Counted from the first letter of the stretch, positions 1 to 7,264 are shown. The stretch is DNA of 12,748 nt from Erythrobacter sp. UBA3075 (GCA_002367375.1 DFBR01000163.1:1-12748); one strand, 5' to 3'. Made by a program: numbers and translations. The notes: generated by a model not told the origin, from the letters alone.

Positions 1-156
1 ATGAAGGTGGGCAGCCGTGGAGCCGTTGCCGCAGCCTAGCTCGAACACGCGCTTGGACGATCCATGCGCCTGCAAAAGCGGCTCCAGCGCAGGCATGAGA
101 TAGCCATGCGACAGGGCCGCACCTTTCGTCTGGAATTCGTAAACCGATACATCCAT
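1..156 (-). CDS. SAM-dependent methyltransferase, N-terminal part (runs off left edge)
   Basis: Reading the minus strand from the ATG at 156-154 gives 52 codons without a stop up to base 1. Residues 37-49 read RVFELGCGNGSTA, the classic motif I (acidic-x-GxGxG type) of class I Rossmann-fold methyltransferases, where S-adenosylmethionine binds. The N-terminus (MDVSVYEFQTKGAALSHGYL) is soluble, with no signal peptide. The catalytic and substrate-binding parts lie outside the window, so the substrate cannot be named. The start is supported by a modest AAGG-type ribosome site about 10 nt upstream in TAAGGCGAG (minus strand, near 167-175). It is divergent from the hydrolase at 358, with about 200 nt between them. 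The family call rests on motif I and its spacing from the N-terminus. Being short, it could also belong to a larger multidomain protein. Confidence 0.72.
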   Translation of the reverse strand, partial: MDVSVYEFQTKGAALSHGYLMPALEPLLQAHGSSKRVFELGCGNGSTAAHLH

Positions 157-357
157 CACGTGTGGCTCGCCTTACCTAAGGTTTCTTGCATCTCACAGAT
201 CACGATTGGCACAACCTGACCGGATGGTCACCAGTGTAATCGCACGCAGGCGCAAATTGATGCTCTGGCCGATTCACCCAGAACTTGCGGAAGCGGCTCA
301 AGGCAGACTAGGTCAGCCACCTGTTTCCAAGACCACAATGGAACCCAGCATACACAT

Positions 358-1233
358 ATGACCAAAGCAATTCTCCTTGCTCTGCCGCTGGTTGCCATCA
401 TTGGGATCGGTGTGTCCTATCTCATCTCGCCGCTGCACACTTTCAACACGCTGGTCCCGAAGGATGGCGGCAGTCGGCAGGCGGCGGAAGGGATTGCCTA
501 TGGCGACCATGAACGCCAGCAGCTCGACATCTATGCCCCGCACGCAGAGGCAGATGGGCCGCGCCCGGTCATCGTGTGGTTCTATGGCGGCAGCTGGAAC
601 AGCGGCTCGCGCGAGGGCTATGCCTTCGCCGGAAGGGCGCTGGCGGCGCGCGGGTTTGTGACCGTGGTCGCCGATTACCGACTGGTGCCCGAAGTGCGCT
701 TTCCCGGCTTTGTCGAAGACGGCGCAGATGCTGTGCGCTGGGTACGCGAGAATATTGGCGATCATGGCGGCGATGGCGAACGCATTGTCCTCGCAGGCCA
801 TTCGGCAGGCGCCTATATCGCTGCAATGCTGGCGAATGATCCGCAATGGCTGGGCGAAGATCGTGATGCCTTGGCCGGGATGGTCGGGCTGGCGGGTCCG
901 TATGACTTCTATCCCTTCGACACCTCATCCACGGTTGATGCCTTTGGCGAGTGGCACGAACCAGAGGCCACGCAGCCGGTCACTTTCGCCGACGACACCG
1001 CGCCTCCTGCCCTGTTGCTGACCGGCGCTGATGACACAACGGTGAAGCCGCGCAATTCAGAAGCGCTAAGCGCGCGATTGGATGAAGCGGGCGTCGAGGC
1101 TGAACTGGTGCGCTATCAGGACATCGATCACATCGACATCGTGATTGCCCTTTCGCGCCCCTTACGTGGGCGCGCCGCAGTGTTGGATGATCTGACGGTT
1201 TTTGCACGGCGCGTCACATCACAAGCCCAATAG
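358..1233 (+). CDS. alpha/beta hydrolase (HSL/BD-FAE-like esterase), membrane-anchored or exported
   Basis: A 291-residue serine hydrolase. Residues 4-24 are a hydrophobic segment with only one nearby Lys, so it is probably an uncleaved anchor or signal sequence placing the enzyme at the periplasmic face. The fold landmarks are in order: an oxyanion-hole motif of HGG type (FYGGSW, 75-80), DYRLVPE (106-112) as in the hormone-sensitive lipase/carboxylesterase group, the nucleophile elbow GHSAG with Ser149, an acid in LLTGADD (Asp225 or Asp226), and the catalytic His258 in DIDHIDI. The usual HGG histidine is Tyr76, a common variant. The family hydrolyses carboxyl esters, sometimes amides or N-formylkynurenine; the real substrate is unknown. 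The ATG at 358 has no clear Shine-Dalgarno. The next gene follows after 32 nt on the same strand, so the two are probably co-transcribed. Confidence 0.85.
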   Translation: MTKAILLALPLVAIIGIGVSYLISPLHTFNTLVPKDGGSRQAAEGIAYGDHERQQLDIYAPHAEADGPRPVIVWFYGGSWNSGSREGYAFAGRALAARGFVTVVADYRLVPEVRFPGFVEDGADAVRWVRENIGDHGGDGERIVLAGHSAGAYIAAMLANDPQWLGEDRDALAGMVGLAGPYDFYPFDTSSTVDAFGEWHEPEATQPVTFADDTAPPALLLTGADDTTVKPRNSEALSARLDEAGVEAELVRYQDIDHIDIVIALSRPLRGRAAVLDDLTVFARRVTSQAQ

Positions 1234-1265
1234 CCATCCCGGCCCGGCTGCATTAGACTTCGGCC

Positions 1266-2060
1266 ATGGCTTCGCTTGGCTTCAGCGTCGATGATTTGCT
1301 GCCCCGCGCGCGCGGTGGCGGAGCGTTGAAGATGGGGCTGGTGGCACTTTCCGAAAGTGAATGGCTAGAACCCGATCCTGATCTGGCCGCGCGCGGCGCA
1401 GCCTTTGATGCGCATCCCGAGTCCGTCCAAATGACGCCGGCTGCCGTGGCTCCGGGCCAGGAGATTGCGGCGATGCTGGGCGTTTCCGGCGGATTGGAGG
1501 GCGCAGCGCGGTCCGTATGGGAGGACATGTGCCTGCTCGCGCCAGAGGGTGAAGGTGGAGCTTATCTCCTGATCGGGGCAGCCGTTGCCTTTCCCACTGA
1601 TTGGAAGCCGGAAGACAAGCTCGGCCTACCACTCATCGGATTGCACAGGCCAATCCATGGCTATGCTGACCAGCTGGCAAGCGGCGTCGATCACTTTATG
1701 GCGAAGCTCAAGCCGGGCCGCATTTTCGGGCGCTGCAACTGGTTTGTCAGCCCAACGCCCGCGCTACGCTGGATCGATACTGAGCCACCCGAAGTGACTT
1801 TCGCGCATGTCACGCCGGAAAATGCGGGCGAGACCCTGTTCGTGCGCTGCGAGCGTCAAACTTTGCGCCGCCTGCCGGACACGGGCGCGATCCTGTTTAC
1901 AATCGGCGTCTATCGCACACCGCTGGGCCAGCTATCGGCTGACAATATCGCGCGCATGGCGCAGGCCATGGCGACGATCCCGCCGGAAGAGGCCGAGCGG
2001 CGCGGCGCAGCATATTTCGCGCCGCAATTGCTGAGCTTCGCCGCCAAAGCCACGGTCTAG
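1266..2060 (+). CDS. DUF3445 protein, related to heme-dependent oxidative N-demethylase subunit
   Basis: A 264-residue cytoplasmic protein with no signal peptide or membrane segment. It carries the conserved blocks I associate with DUF3445: WEDMCLL (85-91), FPTDWKPEDKLG (109-120), LPLIGLHRPIHGY (121-133), RCNWF (156-160), and the strongest block RCERQTLRRLPDTGAILFTI (194-213). The characterised relative is the heme-binding subunit of the oxidative N-demethylase HODM, in which a PAS-like fold binds heme and oxidises secondary amines such as dimethylamine. The length is a little short for that subunit, and no flavin or ferredoxin-type partner subunit is visible nearby, so demethylase activity is a family-based guess. 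I could not assign a heme ligand from memory; His127 and His131 are candidates. The ATG at 1266 has no clear ribosome site, which fits translation following the hydrolase 32 nt upstream. Its stop is only 10 nt from the stop of the converging adaptor gene. Confidence 0.8.
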   Translation: MASLGFSVDDLLPRARGGGALKMGLVALSESEWLEPDPDLAARGAAFDAHPESVQMTPAAVAPGQEIAAMLGVSGGLEGAARSVWEDMCLLAPEGEGGAYLLIGAAVAFPTDWKPEDKLGLPLIGLHRPIHGYADQLASGVDHFMAKLKPGRIFGRCNWFVSPTPALRWIDTEPPEVTFAHVTPENAGETLFVRCERQTLRRLPDTGAILFTIGVYRTPLGQLSADNIARMAQAMATIPPEEAERRGAAYFAPQLLSFAAKATV

Positions 2061-2070
2061 CGTTCCTGCC

Positions 2071-3222
2071 CTAACGTTCCTGCATCGACTCGCGGGTCGT
2101 CTTGAGCAACGGCTTGGTGAGATATTCCCACACCGTCTGGCTACCGGTCAGGATCTCGGCGGTCGCCGTCATCCCTGGCTGGAGATCGATGGTTTGGCCC
2201 TCACTGCGCGGGCGCATGGTGTCGGTCTCGACTTCCAGATTGACCCGGTAATAGACGTTGGCTGAGCCATCCTCGCGCTGTTCGGACAGCGTATCGGGGC
2301 TGATATAGACGACCTCGCCATCGCCCGAGCCGTAGACTGCGCTGTCATAGGCATCGAAATTCACCCGCGCACGCTGACCATTCTGGACGAAGGCGATGTC
2401 GCGCGGCGGCACCTGTGCTTCCACAATCAGCCGCTCGCCGGTTGGCACGATTTGCAGCACTTCGTCGCCCGGACGCAGCACACCGCCGACTGTGGTCAAG
2501 CGCACGTTCTTCACGATGCCATCGGTCGGCGCAGTCAGCGATGCAGAGCGCAGGCTGTCCTGCCGCTGTGTGAACAATTGCTGCGCGGCAACAAGCTCTT
2601 CCTCAGTCTCGGCAAATTCGGTCTGGAGGTCGCGGATATATTGCGCGCGAATGTTGGAAATACGCCCCTCTGTCTCGACGATTGTGCGCTGCATCCGGAT
2701 GATTTCCGAGCGCGCAACATCGCCGGTTTCGACAAGTGGCAGCAGCAGATCGAGCTCCTCCTGTTGCAGCGCCGCCAAATTGCGCAGCGAGCCGACTTCC
2801 GACTGCAAAGCCGCACGGCGACGGGTGAACAATTGCCGCTGATTGGCAGTAAATTCGGGAAAATCGCTCAAGGTTGTAGGAAAACTCAATGACTTGTCGA
2901 AGAGTTCGGCGTCAATGCGCGCCATCCGACTTTCCAGCGCCGCAACCCGCGCGCGTGCCTCGGCAACGCCAGCGGTCAATTGCACCGTGTCCAGCTCAAC
3001 CAGCAGATCGCCTGCCTGCACGAGGTCACCCTCGCGAACATTGATCCGGGCGATTGCCCCGCCCTCCTCGCTCTGCACGACTTGCACCCGGGCATAGGGA
3101 ACTACGCGGCCGGGTGCGCGGGTGACCTGATCCAGCTCTGCCCATTGCGACCATGTGATGAAGCCGACCAGCGTCACACTGATGGCGATGATGATCCAGT
3201 AGGATGGACGCAATCGCATCAT
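2071..3222 (-). CDS. HlyD/LapC-type periplasmic adaptor of type I secretion system
   Basis: A 383-residue membrane fusion protein linking the ABC transporter to the TolC-like channel. It has a short cytoplasmic tail, one transmembrane helix (about 9-27), a first half-lipoyl/barrel segment (about 36-80, APGRVVP through GDLLVELD), a long coiled-coil hairpin (about 82-225), the second lipoyl half (LTAPTDGIVKNV, 229-240) and a beta-barrel ending in LQPGMTATAEILTGSQTVW (347-365), typical of HlyD adaptors for protein secretion. It is somewhat shorter than LapC/HlyD proteins of 430-480 residues, mainly in the coiled coil. The start is either of two adjacent Met codons; the first gives an ATGA overlap with the upstream ABC gene, the second a TGATG overlap. 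An AAGG-type ribosome site lies just upstream (3230-3236). It is the last gene of the operon. Confidence 0.9.
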   Translation of the reverse strand: MMRLRPSYWIIIAISVTLVGFITWSQWAELDQVTRAPGRVVPYARVQVVQSEEGGAIARINVREGDLVQAGDLLVELDTVQLTAGVAEARARVAALESRMARIDAELFDKSLSFPTTLSDFPEFTANQRQLFTRRRAALQSEVGSLRNLAALQQEELDLLLPLVETGDVARSEIIRMQRTIVETEGRISNIRAQYIRDLQTEFAETEEELVAAQQLFTQRQDSLRSASLTAPTDGIVKNVRLTTVGGVLRPGDEVLQIVPTGERLIVEAQVPPRDIAFVQNGQRARVNFDAYDSAVYGSGDGEVVYISPDTLSEQREDGSANVYYRVNLEVETDTMRPRSEGQTIDLQPGMTATAEILTGSQTVWEYLTKPLLKTTRESMQER

Positions 3223-5360
3223 GACGAAGCCTTCTTCTTGCTGATGGAGGACGTAACCGTCCCTTCGGCCGATGGCGCGGGTTTGCCGCCTGCTCCGCCC
3301 TTTTCGCCAAGCTTGCGCGGAGCGAGTTCGCGCAGCACATCCTGCGTCGGGCCGTCCTTCACCACCTTGCCGCCGGCCATCACGATGATGCGGGTGAAGC
3401 GCGGCAGCAATTGTGGCTTGTGCGTCACCATCACCATGATGTTGTCCTTGCCCAATTGCGTGTCGATCGCTTCCAGCGCAGCGCTTTCGGTCAGCTGGTC
3501 AAGCGAGGCTGTGGGTTCGTCCAGCAGCCACACCTTCGGCTCGGAAAGCAGCAGGCGGTTGATCCCGACCATCGCGCGTTGCCCGCCTGAAAGCCCGCGG
3601 CCACCTTCCTGAATTTGCAGCGAGAGGCCGTCGGGCTGCGACGCGATCATGGCATCAAGCCGCGTCGTGCGGGCGATTTCCATGATCTCCTCATCGGTCA
3701 CATCGCCCAGACCCATCGCCAGATTGTCGCGCAGAGTGCCGTTGATCAGCCGCGCGTCCTGCGAGACGTAGCCGACATGGCGCCGGGCAATGTCTTCGGC
3801 GACTTGCGACAAATCCAGCCCGCCAAGCAACACATTGCCCTGCTGCGGAGAATACAGCCCGCTCATCAACTTGAGCAGCGTCGATTTGCCCGACCCGATC
3901 CCGCCGATGACCGCGACGCGTTCGCCCGGCTCAATCTTCAGTGCTTCAATTTCCAACGCCGGACGCTGGGTGCCCGGGTAGACGAAAGCTGCGCTCCTGA
4001 TCTCGTAACCGCCATCCATGTGATCGGGCCGCAGCGCACCTGCGCCGCTGGCCGGATCGAGCGGCAACACCATGATTGAATCGAGTGCTTTGAGCGAGGA
4101 ACGGGCATAACCCCACTGCACGATCAAATTGGGCAATTGCGCAACCAGTGGGCCATTTATGCGTCCCGCGATGATCGAACAGGCGAGCAGCGCACCAGTG
4201 GTGATCTGACCCTGCGAAGCGAGGTAAGCACCCCACCCCATGATCGCAACATAGGCAGTCTGTTGCAGCGTAGAGAACAGCGACCCAGCAATGGCCGAGG
4301 CCTTTTTCACCGGCATTTCATAATGGTGGATTTCGCGCACCAGCCGGTTCCAGCGCCCCATCATGAACCAGCCGCCACGATTGGCCTTCACAGTCTCGGT
4401 CGCGTCGAGCGATTCAACCAGCATCCCGTTCTTGCGGTTACCGCTTACCTGCGCACGGTCGGTGCCATTGCGGATGATCTTACTGAGGATCATGGCGAGG
4501 ATCAGCGCAACCGGCAGGCTGATAATCGGCACCAGCGCCAGCTTGCCGCCGATCATGGCGATCACAGTGATGAAGAAGATGGCAAAGGGCAGGTCGGCCA
4601 GCATGAACAGCGAGCCCGACGACATCACCTGCCGGATCTGTTCCTGCCCGCGCAATTGCGATGCCATGGTGCCAATGCCGGGAGGCCGCGCATCGAGCCG
4701 GATGGCCTGTGCGCGGGCGAAGAAGAACTCGCTCACCTCGGCATCAATATCCTGCGCCTCTCGCTCAATCAGCAGGGCACGCAGGCTGCGCAAACACAGA
4801 TCCAGCAGCAGCGCAAAACCCACGCCCGCTGTCAGGACAAATAGTGTGTTGTAGCTCGCGAGCGGGATCACCCGGTCGTAAAGCTGCATCGAATAGAGCG
4901 ACGTTGCCAGCGTCAGCAGATTGGCAAAAACTGTCGCCAGTCCCGCCATCACCAATGGCTGCTTGCGCCGCTTGATCGCGCGCCAGAATACCGAAATCGC
5001 TTTGCCGCCATCGCTGGAGAGCGGATCGGGCAGATACATGGTGAAGAACCGCTGGTCGGGATTGTATGGCAACACGGAACGCTCGCCCACCAGCGCCATG
5101 ACATCATCGCCATCCCATTGCTGCACCACGGCCCAGCCGCAGGTGTCATCATATACGATCAGCGGGAATTGGTCTGGACGCGGTCGGCCTTCGATACGGC
5201 GCGCAGGCTCCCAGCCGATCACGGCGATCAGACCTGGCAGAGCATCAATACCTTCAGCCAGCTCGACTTCGCGCAGCTCTAATTTCCAATGCGGCGACAA
5301 GGGCTTGCCGGTGGCCTTTGCGTAATTTTCTACCGCGCGTTCGGCGCTGCCATCGCTCAC
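3219..5360 (-). CDS. LapB-like type I secretion ABC transporter (permease plus ATPase)
   Basis: A 713-residue fused half-transporter that should energise protein export to the outside. Residues 1-110 occupy the place of the C39 peptidase domain but lack its catalytic Cys, as in the LapB/LssB group, so this part should recognise substrate and not cleave it. The membrane domain (about 135-410) holds the hydrophobic helices. The ATPase domain has Walker A GGIGSGKST (486-494), Q-loop SQD (533-535), signature LSGGQ (590-594), Walker B VWLLDE (610-615) and H-loop His647, all intact. A Lys/Gly/Ser-rich tail (about 682-713) follows. Start: GTG at 5360-5358, forming a GTGA overlap with the stop of the TolC-like gene and preceded by a good GGGGA site (5367-5371). 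Length matches the LapB family. The substrate is not in the window; a large RTX or adhesin protein is the usual cargo. Confidence 0.92.
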   Translation of the reverse strand: MSDGSAERAVENYAKATGKPLSPHWKLELREVELAEGIDALPGLIAVIGWEPARRIEGRPRPDQFPLIVYDDTCGWAVVQQWDGDDVMALVGERSVLPYNPDQRFFTMYLPDPLSSDGGKAISVFWRAIKRRKQPLVMAGLATVFANLLTLATSLYSMQLYDRVIPLASYNTLFVLTAGVGFALLLDLCLRSLRALLIEREAQDIDAEVSEFFFARAQAIRLDARPPGIGTMASQLRGQEQIRQVMSSGSLFMLADLPFAIFFITVIAMIGGKLALVPIISLPVALILAMILSKIIRNGTDRAQVSGNRKNGMLVESLDATETVKANRGGWFMMGRWNRLVREIHHYEMPVKKASAIAGSLFSTLQQTAYVAIMGWGAYLASQGQITTGALLACSIIAGRINGPLVAQLPNLIVQWGYARSSLKALDSIMVLPLDPASGAGALRPDHMDGGYEIRSAAFVYPGTQRPALEIEALKIEPGERVAVIGGIGSGKSTLLKLMSGLYSPQQGNVLLGGLDLSQVAEDIARRHVGYVSQDARLINGTLRDNLAMGLGDVTDEEIMEIARTTRLDAMIASQPDGLSLQIQEGGRGLSGGQRAMVGINRLLLSEPKVWLLDEPTASLDQLTESAALEAIDTQLGKDNIMVMVTHKPQLLPRFTRIIVMAGGKVVKDGPTQDVLRELAPRKLGEKGGAGGKPAPSAEGTVTSSISKKKASS

Positions 5361-6763
5361 TGTGTTTCCCCAAACCCGTCTTGTTCTGATCGGATCTCAT
5401 CCGCACCGTCAGGCTGCCAGCGGCACGACAGCGCCAGAATGCGCGCTGTTGCAGCCGCTGAGCCGACGCGCGCATCGCTTTCCGAAAGCCGCGCACTGGC
5501 CGCTTCACGCGTGGCATTCATGACATCAAGCCAACTGCGCCGCCCGGCAATAAACTGACGCTGGTAGCTGGCGATGATCTCGTCTGCGGCATCGGCTGCG
5601 ATGACGCCCGAAACGATGCGCCGTTCGGCCGCGCGCACCAGCACAAAATCGCGGCGCAATTGCGCGCGTAGCACGCGCTCTGTTTCGCCAAATTGCGCAA
5701 TCGCCCGGCGGATGCGCGCATCGCCCGCCTCAACTGCGGTGATCTGCGATTGGCCAGGACCAAGTTGCGCCCGCAGGACCAGCGCGGCGCGCGCTCCGGT
5801 GATTTCATTCTGCGATACCTGTAACAGCAATTGCGGCCAAATCTGCGCCTTGGCGATGGCGCGCTGCGCTTCGGCAACGGCAATCAGATCGGTCAATGCG
5901 TCAAGACTAGGGCTGCAAGCGAGCGCCTCTGCCAGAGCGATGTCTTCGGGCGGCAGCGTGCTGGCGATGCCCGATGGCGGTAGCTCCGGCTCCACCACGA
6001 CGCCGCCGGTCAGCTCGCGCAGGCTGAGCAGTGCAGAATCGCGCGCTTCCTGCGTGACGGTCAGATCAAGCTCGACCTGCGCGGTGCGCGAACGGCCCAG
6101 CGTCAAATCGGCCAGCGGCGAGACTTCTTGATCGACACGCCGCCCGATCGCCGCGAGCAAATCATTGTGTTCTTCAAGGCTGCTCTCGAGCACGGACACA
6201 CGCTCAGCTGCCAGGACATAGTCATAATAGGCTGACACCACCCGCAGCACGATATCGCGTTGCGCCTCGCCCACGCGGTTTTCGCCGACGCGCAAGGATG
6301 CGCGCGCGCGGTCGATCTCGCCGCTGATCCGTCCGCCCGCCCAAATCGGCTGTTCGAGCACGGCATTGAGCGCAAACCCGTCCTGATCGGCGAAGGATGA
6401 ACCCTCTGTCGCCGCAAGCGCTTCTACCGATACGCTCGGATAACGCTGCCAGCGCGCCACGCGAAGGTCAGCATCAAGCGCATCGGCCTCCGCTTCGGCA
6501 GCGCCGACAATTGGATGCGTAGCCGCGGCAAGCGCAGCAGCAATATCGAGCGGGTCGGGGATGGCGATGGGTGCCGGCTCGCGCAGGATCTGCGCGTCCT
6601 GCGCAGGCGGGCCATATGGCCGAAGTGTGGTCAGCTCTGGTGCAGCGGCATGCTCAGATGCTTCTTCTGGCGCGCCCGGTGCCGCAGCATCCTGCGCGCC
6701 CGCACTCGCCGCGACAGCGAACAGAACACAGCTTGCAACAGGTTTGGCGAAGGCGCGCATCAT
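5357..6763 (-). CDS. TolC-family outer membrane channel of the type I secretion system
   Basis: A 468-residue outer membrane efflux protein, first gene of the secretion operon. Residues 1-23 form a signal peptide with likely cleavage at AGA|QD. An Ala/Pro/Glu-rich linker (24-70) leads into the first OEP repeat (about 71-255, including LNAVLEQPIWAGGRISGEI with the usual Gly-Gly-Arg turn) and the second (about 275-447), ending in YQRQFIAGRRSWLDVMNATRE (400-420), a hallmark of secretion-type OMFs such as LapE. It has no lipobox, unlike the NodT-type protein encoded divergently. Two adjacent Met codons are possible starts; I see no clear Shine-Dalgarno before either. Its stop overlaps the ABC start by a GTGA tetranucleotide, which implies translational coupling. 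The channel should dock with the HlyD adaptor, though sharing with other exporters cannot be excluded. Confidence 0.9.
   Translation of the reverse strand: MMRAFAKPVASCVLFAVAASAGAQDAAAPGAPEEASEHAAAPELTTLRPYGPPAQDAQILREPAPIAIPDPLDIAAALAAATHPIVGAAEAEADALDADLRVARWQRYPSVSVEALAATEGSSFADQDGFALNAVLEQPIWAGGRISGEIDRARASLRVGENRVGEAQRDIVLRVVSAYYDYVLAAERVSVLESSLEEHNDLLAAIGRRVDQEVSPLADLTLGRSRTAQVELDLTVTQEARDSALLSLRELTGGVVVEPELPPSGIASTLPPEDIALAEALACSPSLDALTDLIAVAEAQRAIAKAQIWPQLLLQVSQNEITGARAALVLRAQLGPGQSQITAVEAGDARIRRAIAQFGETERVLRAQLRRDFVLVRAAERRIVSGVIAADAADEIIASYQRQFIAGRRSWLDVMNATREAASARLSESDARVGSAAATARILALSCRWQPDGADEIRSEQDGFGETQ
5367..5371 (-). promoter_or_regulatory. Ribosome binding site deciding the GTG start of the ABC transporter
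   Basis: The minus strand reads GGGGA six nucleotides before the GTG at 5360-5358. The GTG overlaps the TolC-like stop (GTGA) and is the only start that gives a full N-terminal domain with this spacing. It lies inside the last codons of the upstream gene, consistent with coupled translation. Confidence 0.6.
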
Positions 6764-6884
6764 ACCATTTCACGGAGGAAGAGACCGGCGCATCACCCGG
6801 ATGACGACGGACAAACTCGGCCAAAACAGGATTCCCCCCCGGAAACACCCCTGACCTGAATACGGATTTATCTGGCAAGCCTTC

Positions 6885-6900
6885 TCGACATTTCGACAAT
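6885..6900. repeat. Tandem octamer repeat TCGACATT-TCGACAAT
   Basis: Two adjacent 8-bp units differ at one position (6885-6892 and 6893-6900). They lie about 120-135 bp upstream of the TolC-like start, at the edge of an AT-rich patch. Tandem direct half-sites of this kind can bind an activator, but chance is possible for so short a repeat. Confidence 0.3.
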
Positions 6901-6919
6901 TCAAATCAACACACTATTT

Positions 6920-6950
6920 TCGCAGCGCAAAAAGAGCCGTTGCGCTGCGA
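6920..6950. repeat. Perfect 11-bp inverted repeat with 9-nt loop
   Basis: The left arm TCGCAGCGCAA (6920-6930) is exactly complementary to the right arm TTGCGCTGCGA (6940-6950), around the loop AAAGAGCCG. It sits in the divergent region 157 nt or more upstream of the TolC-like gene. There is no T-tract on the outgoing side for either strand, so it does not look like an intrinsic terminator. As RNA it would form a stable stem in a leader transcript; as DNA it could be an operator. The arms are seen directly; the role is unknown. Confidence 0.6.
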
Positions 6951-6971
6951 CATAAGCGAAACACACGCCGC

Positions 6972-7007
6972 GCGGTGTTGACACCGCTATTCCGCTGTCC
7001 GTATTGC
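6972..7007 (+). promoter_or_regulatory. Candidate promoter with operator-like palindrome over the -35
   Basis: GCGGTGT (6972-6978) and ACACCGC (6981-6987) form a perfect 7-bp inverted repeat around TG. The palindrome contains a consensus TTGACA (6978-6983). A weak -10 candidate, TATTGC (7002-7007), follows at 18-bp spacing. A dimeric repressor on such a palindrome would block RNA polymerase directly. The distance to the NodT-like start (7274) would give a leader of roughly 260 nt, long but possible. The palindrome and hexamer are seen; the regulator is unknown and none is encoded in the window. Confidence 0.45.
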
Positions 7008-7110
7008 TCCTGTAATACACGTTGGTCGAGCCGTATCGGCAGTTCCTCGATAGCGGGTTCCGAAAACTTGTCTCAACCGCAACCAGTCAGGTCAATTCGT
7101 TTCTGAGGAC

Positions 7111-7152
7111 GATCATCCAAGTGCAGTTTGGGTCATGATCTTCGTCATGATC
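7111..7152. promoter_or_regulatory. Cluster of three GATCAT/ATGATC boxes
   Basis: GATCAT at 7111-7116 is followed by ATGATC at 7135-7140 and again at 7147-7152. The last two lie within an exact 8-bp direct repeat TCATGATC with 12-bp period (7133-7140 and 7145-7152). They end about 40 bp before a TATAAT-like hexamer at 7192-7199. The position and the repeat period near one helical turn would suit an activator or repressor site, but no regulator can be named. Confidence 0.3.
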
Positions 7153-7191
7153 GCATTATTGCTCAATCGCATCGCGCATAGTTGATGGGGC

Positions 7192-7199
7192 ATTATAAC
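7192..7199. promoter_or_regulatory. -10-like element readable on both strands
   Basis: The minus strand reads a perfect TATAAT (7197-7192) and the plus strand TATAAC (7194-7199). Neither has a recognisable -35 at 15-18 bp. For the plus strand it would give a leader of about 68 nt to the NodT-like start, a more ordinary distance than the candidate at 6978. An activator-dependent promoter is possible. Confidence 0.3.
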
Positions 7200-7258
7200 A
7201 ATCTCGTAATTGGAACGGGTAGAAAGAGCCGCTAAGGCCTTCAGGGGAAAGAAATATC

Positions 7259-7264
7259 GGGGGA
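7259..7264 (+). promoter_or_regulatory. Ribosome binding site for the NodT-like gene
   Basis: GGGGGA lies nine nucleotides before the ATG at 7274. It supports that start over the in-frame GTG at 7325, which would otherwise give a more compact lipoprotein signal. Confidence 0.5.

Noticed and set aside
217..233. Small inverted repeat TGACC-GGAT-GGTCA in the gap between methyltransferase and hydrolase genes
   Set aside because: Arms of 5 bp are expected by chance in 200 nt, and no promoter hexamers align with it.
4137..4844. 235-codon plus-strand open frame inside the ABC transporter
   Set aside because: It is rich in His, Arg and Gln with no domain, and is antisense to clear membrane and ATPase coding sequence.
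6834..6840. Run of seven C in the leader of the TolC-like gene, possible phase-variation tract
   Set aside because: Seven is short for slippage, it is outside the coding frame, and its distance to any promoter hexamer is unclear.
6654..6899. Minus-strand 81-codon open frame overlapping the TolC-like start
   Set aside because: It is mostly antisense-free overlap in another frame of the TolC-like gene, with Cys/Arg-rich sequence typical of off-frame GC-rich DNA and no ribosome site or family motif.
6931..7231. AAAGAGCCG occurring twice in the divergent region (6931-6939 and 7223-7231)
   Set aside because: A 9-mer shared once within 510 nt is near chance expectation, and the second copy has no flanking stem.
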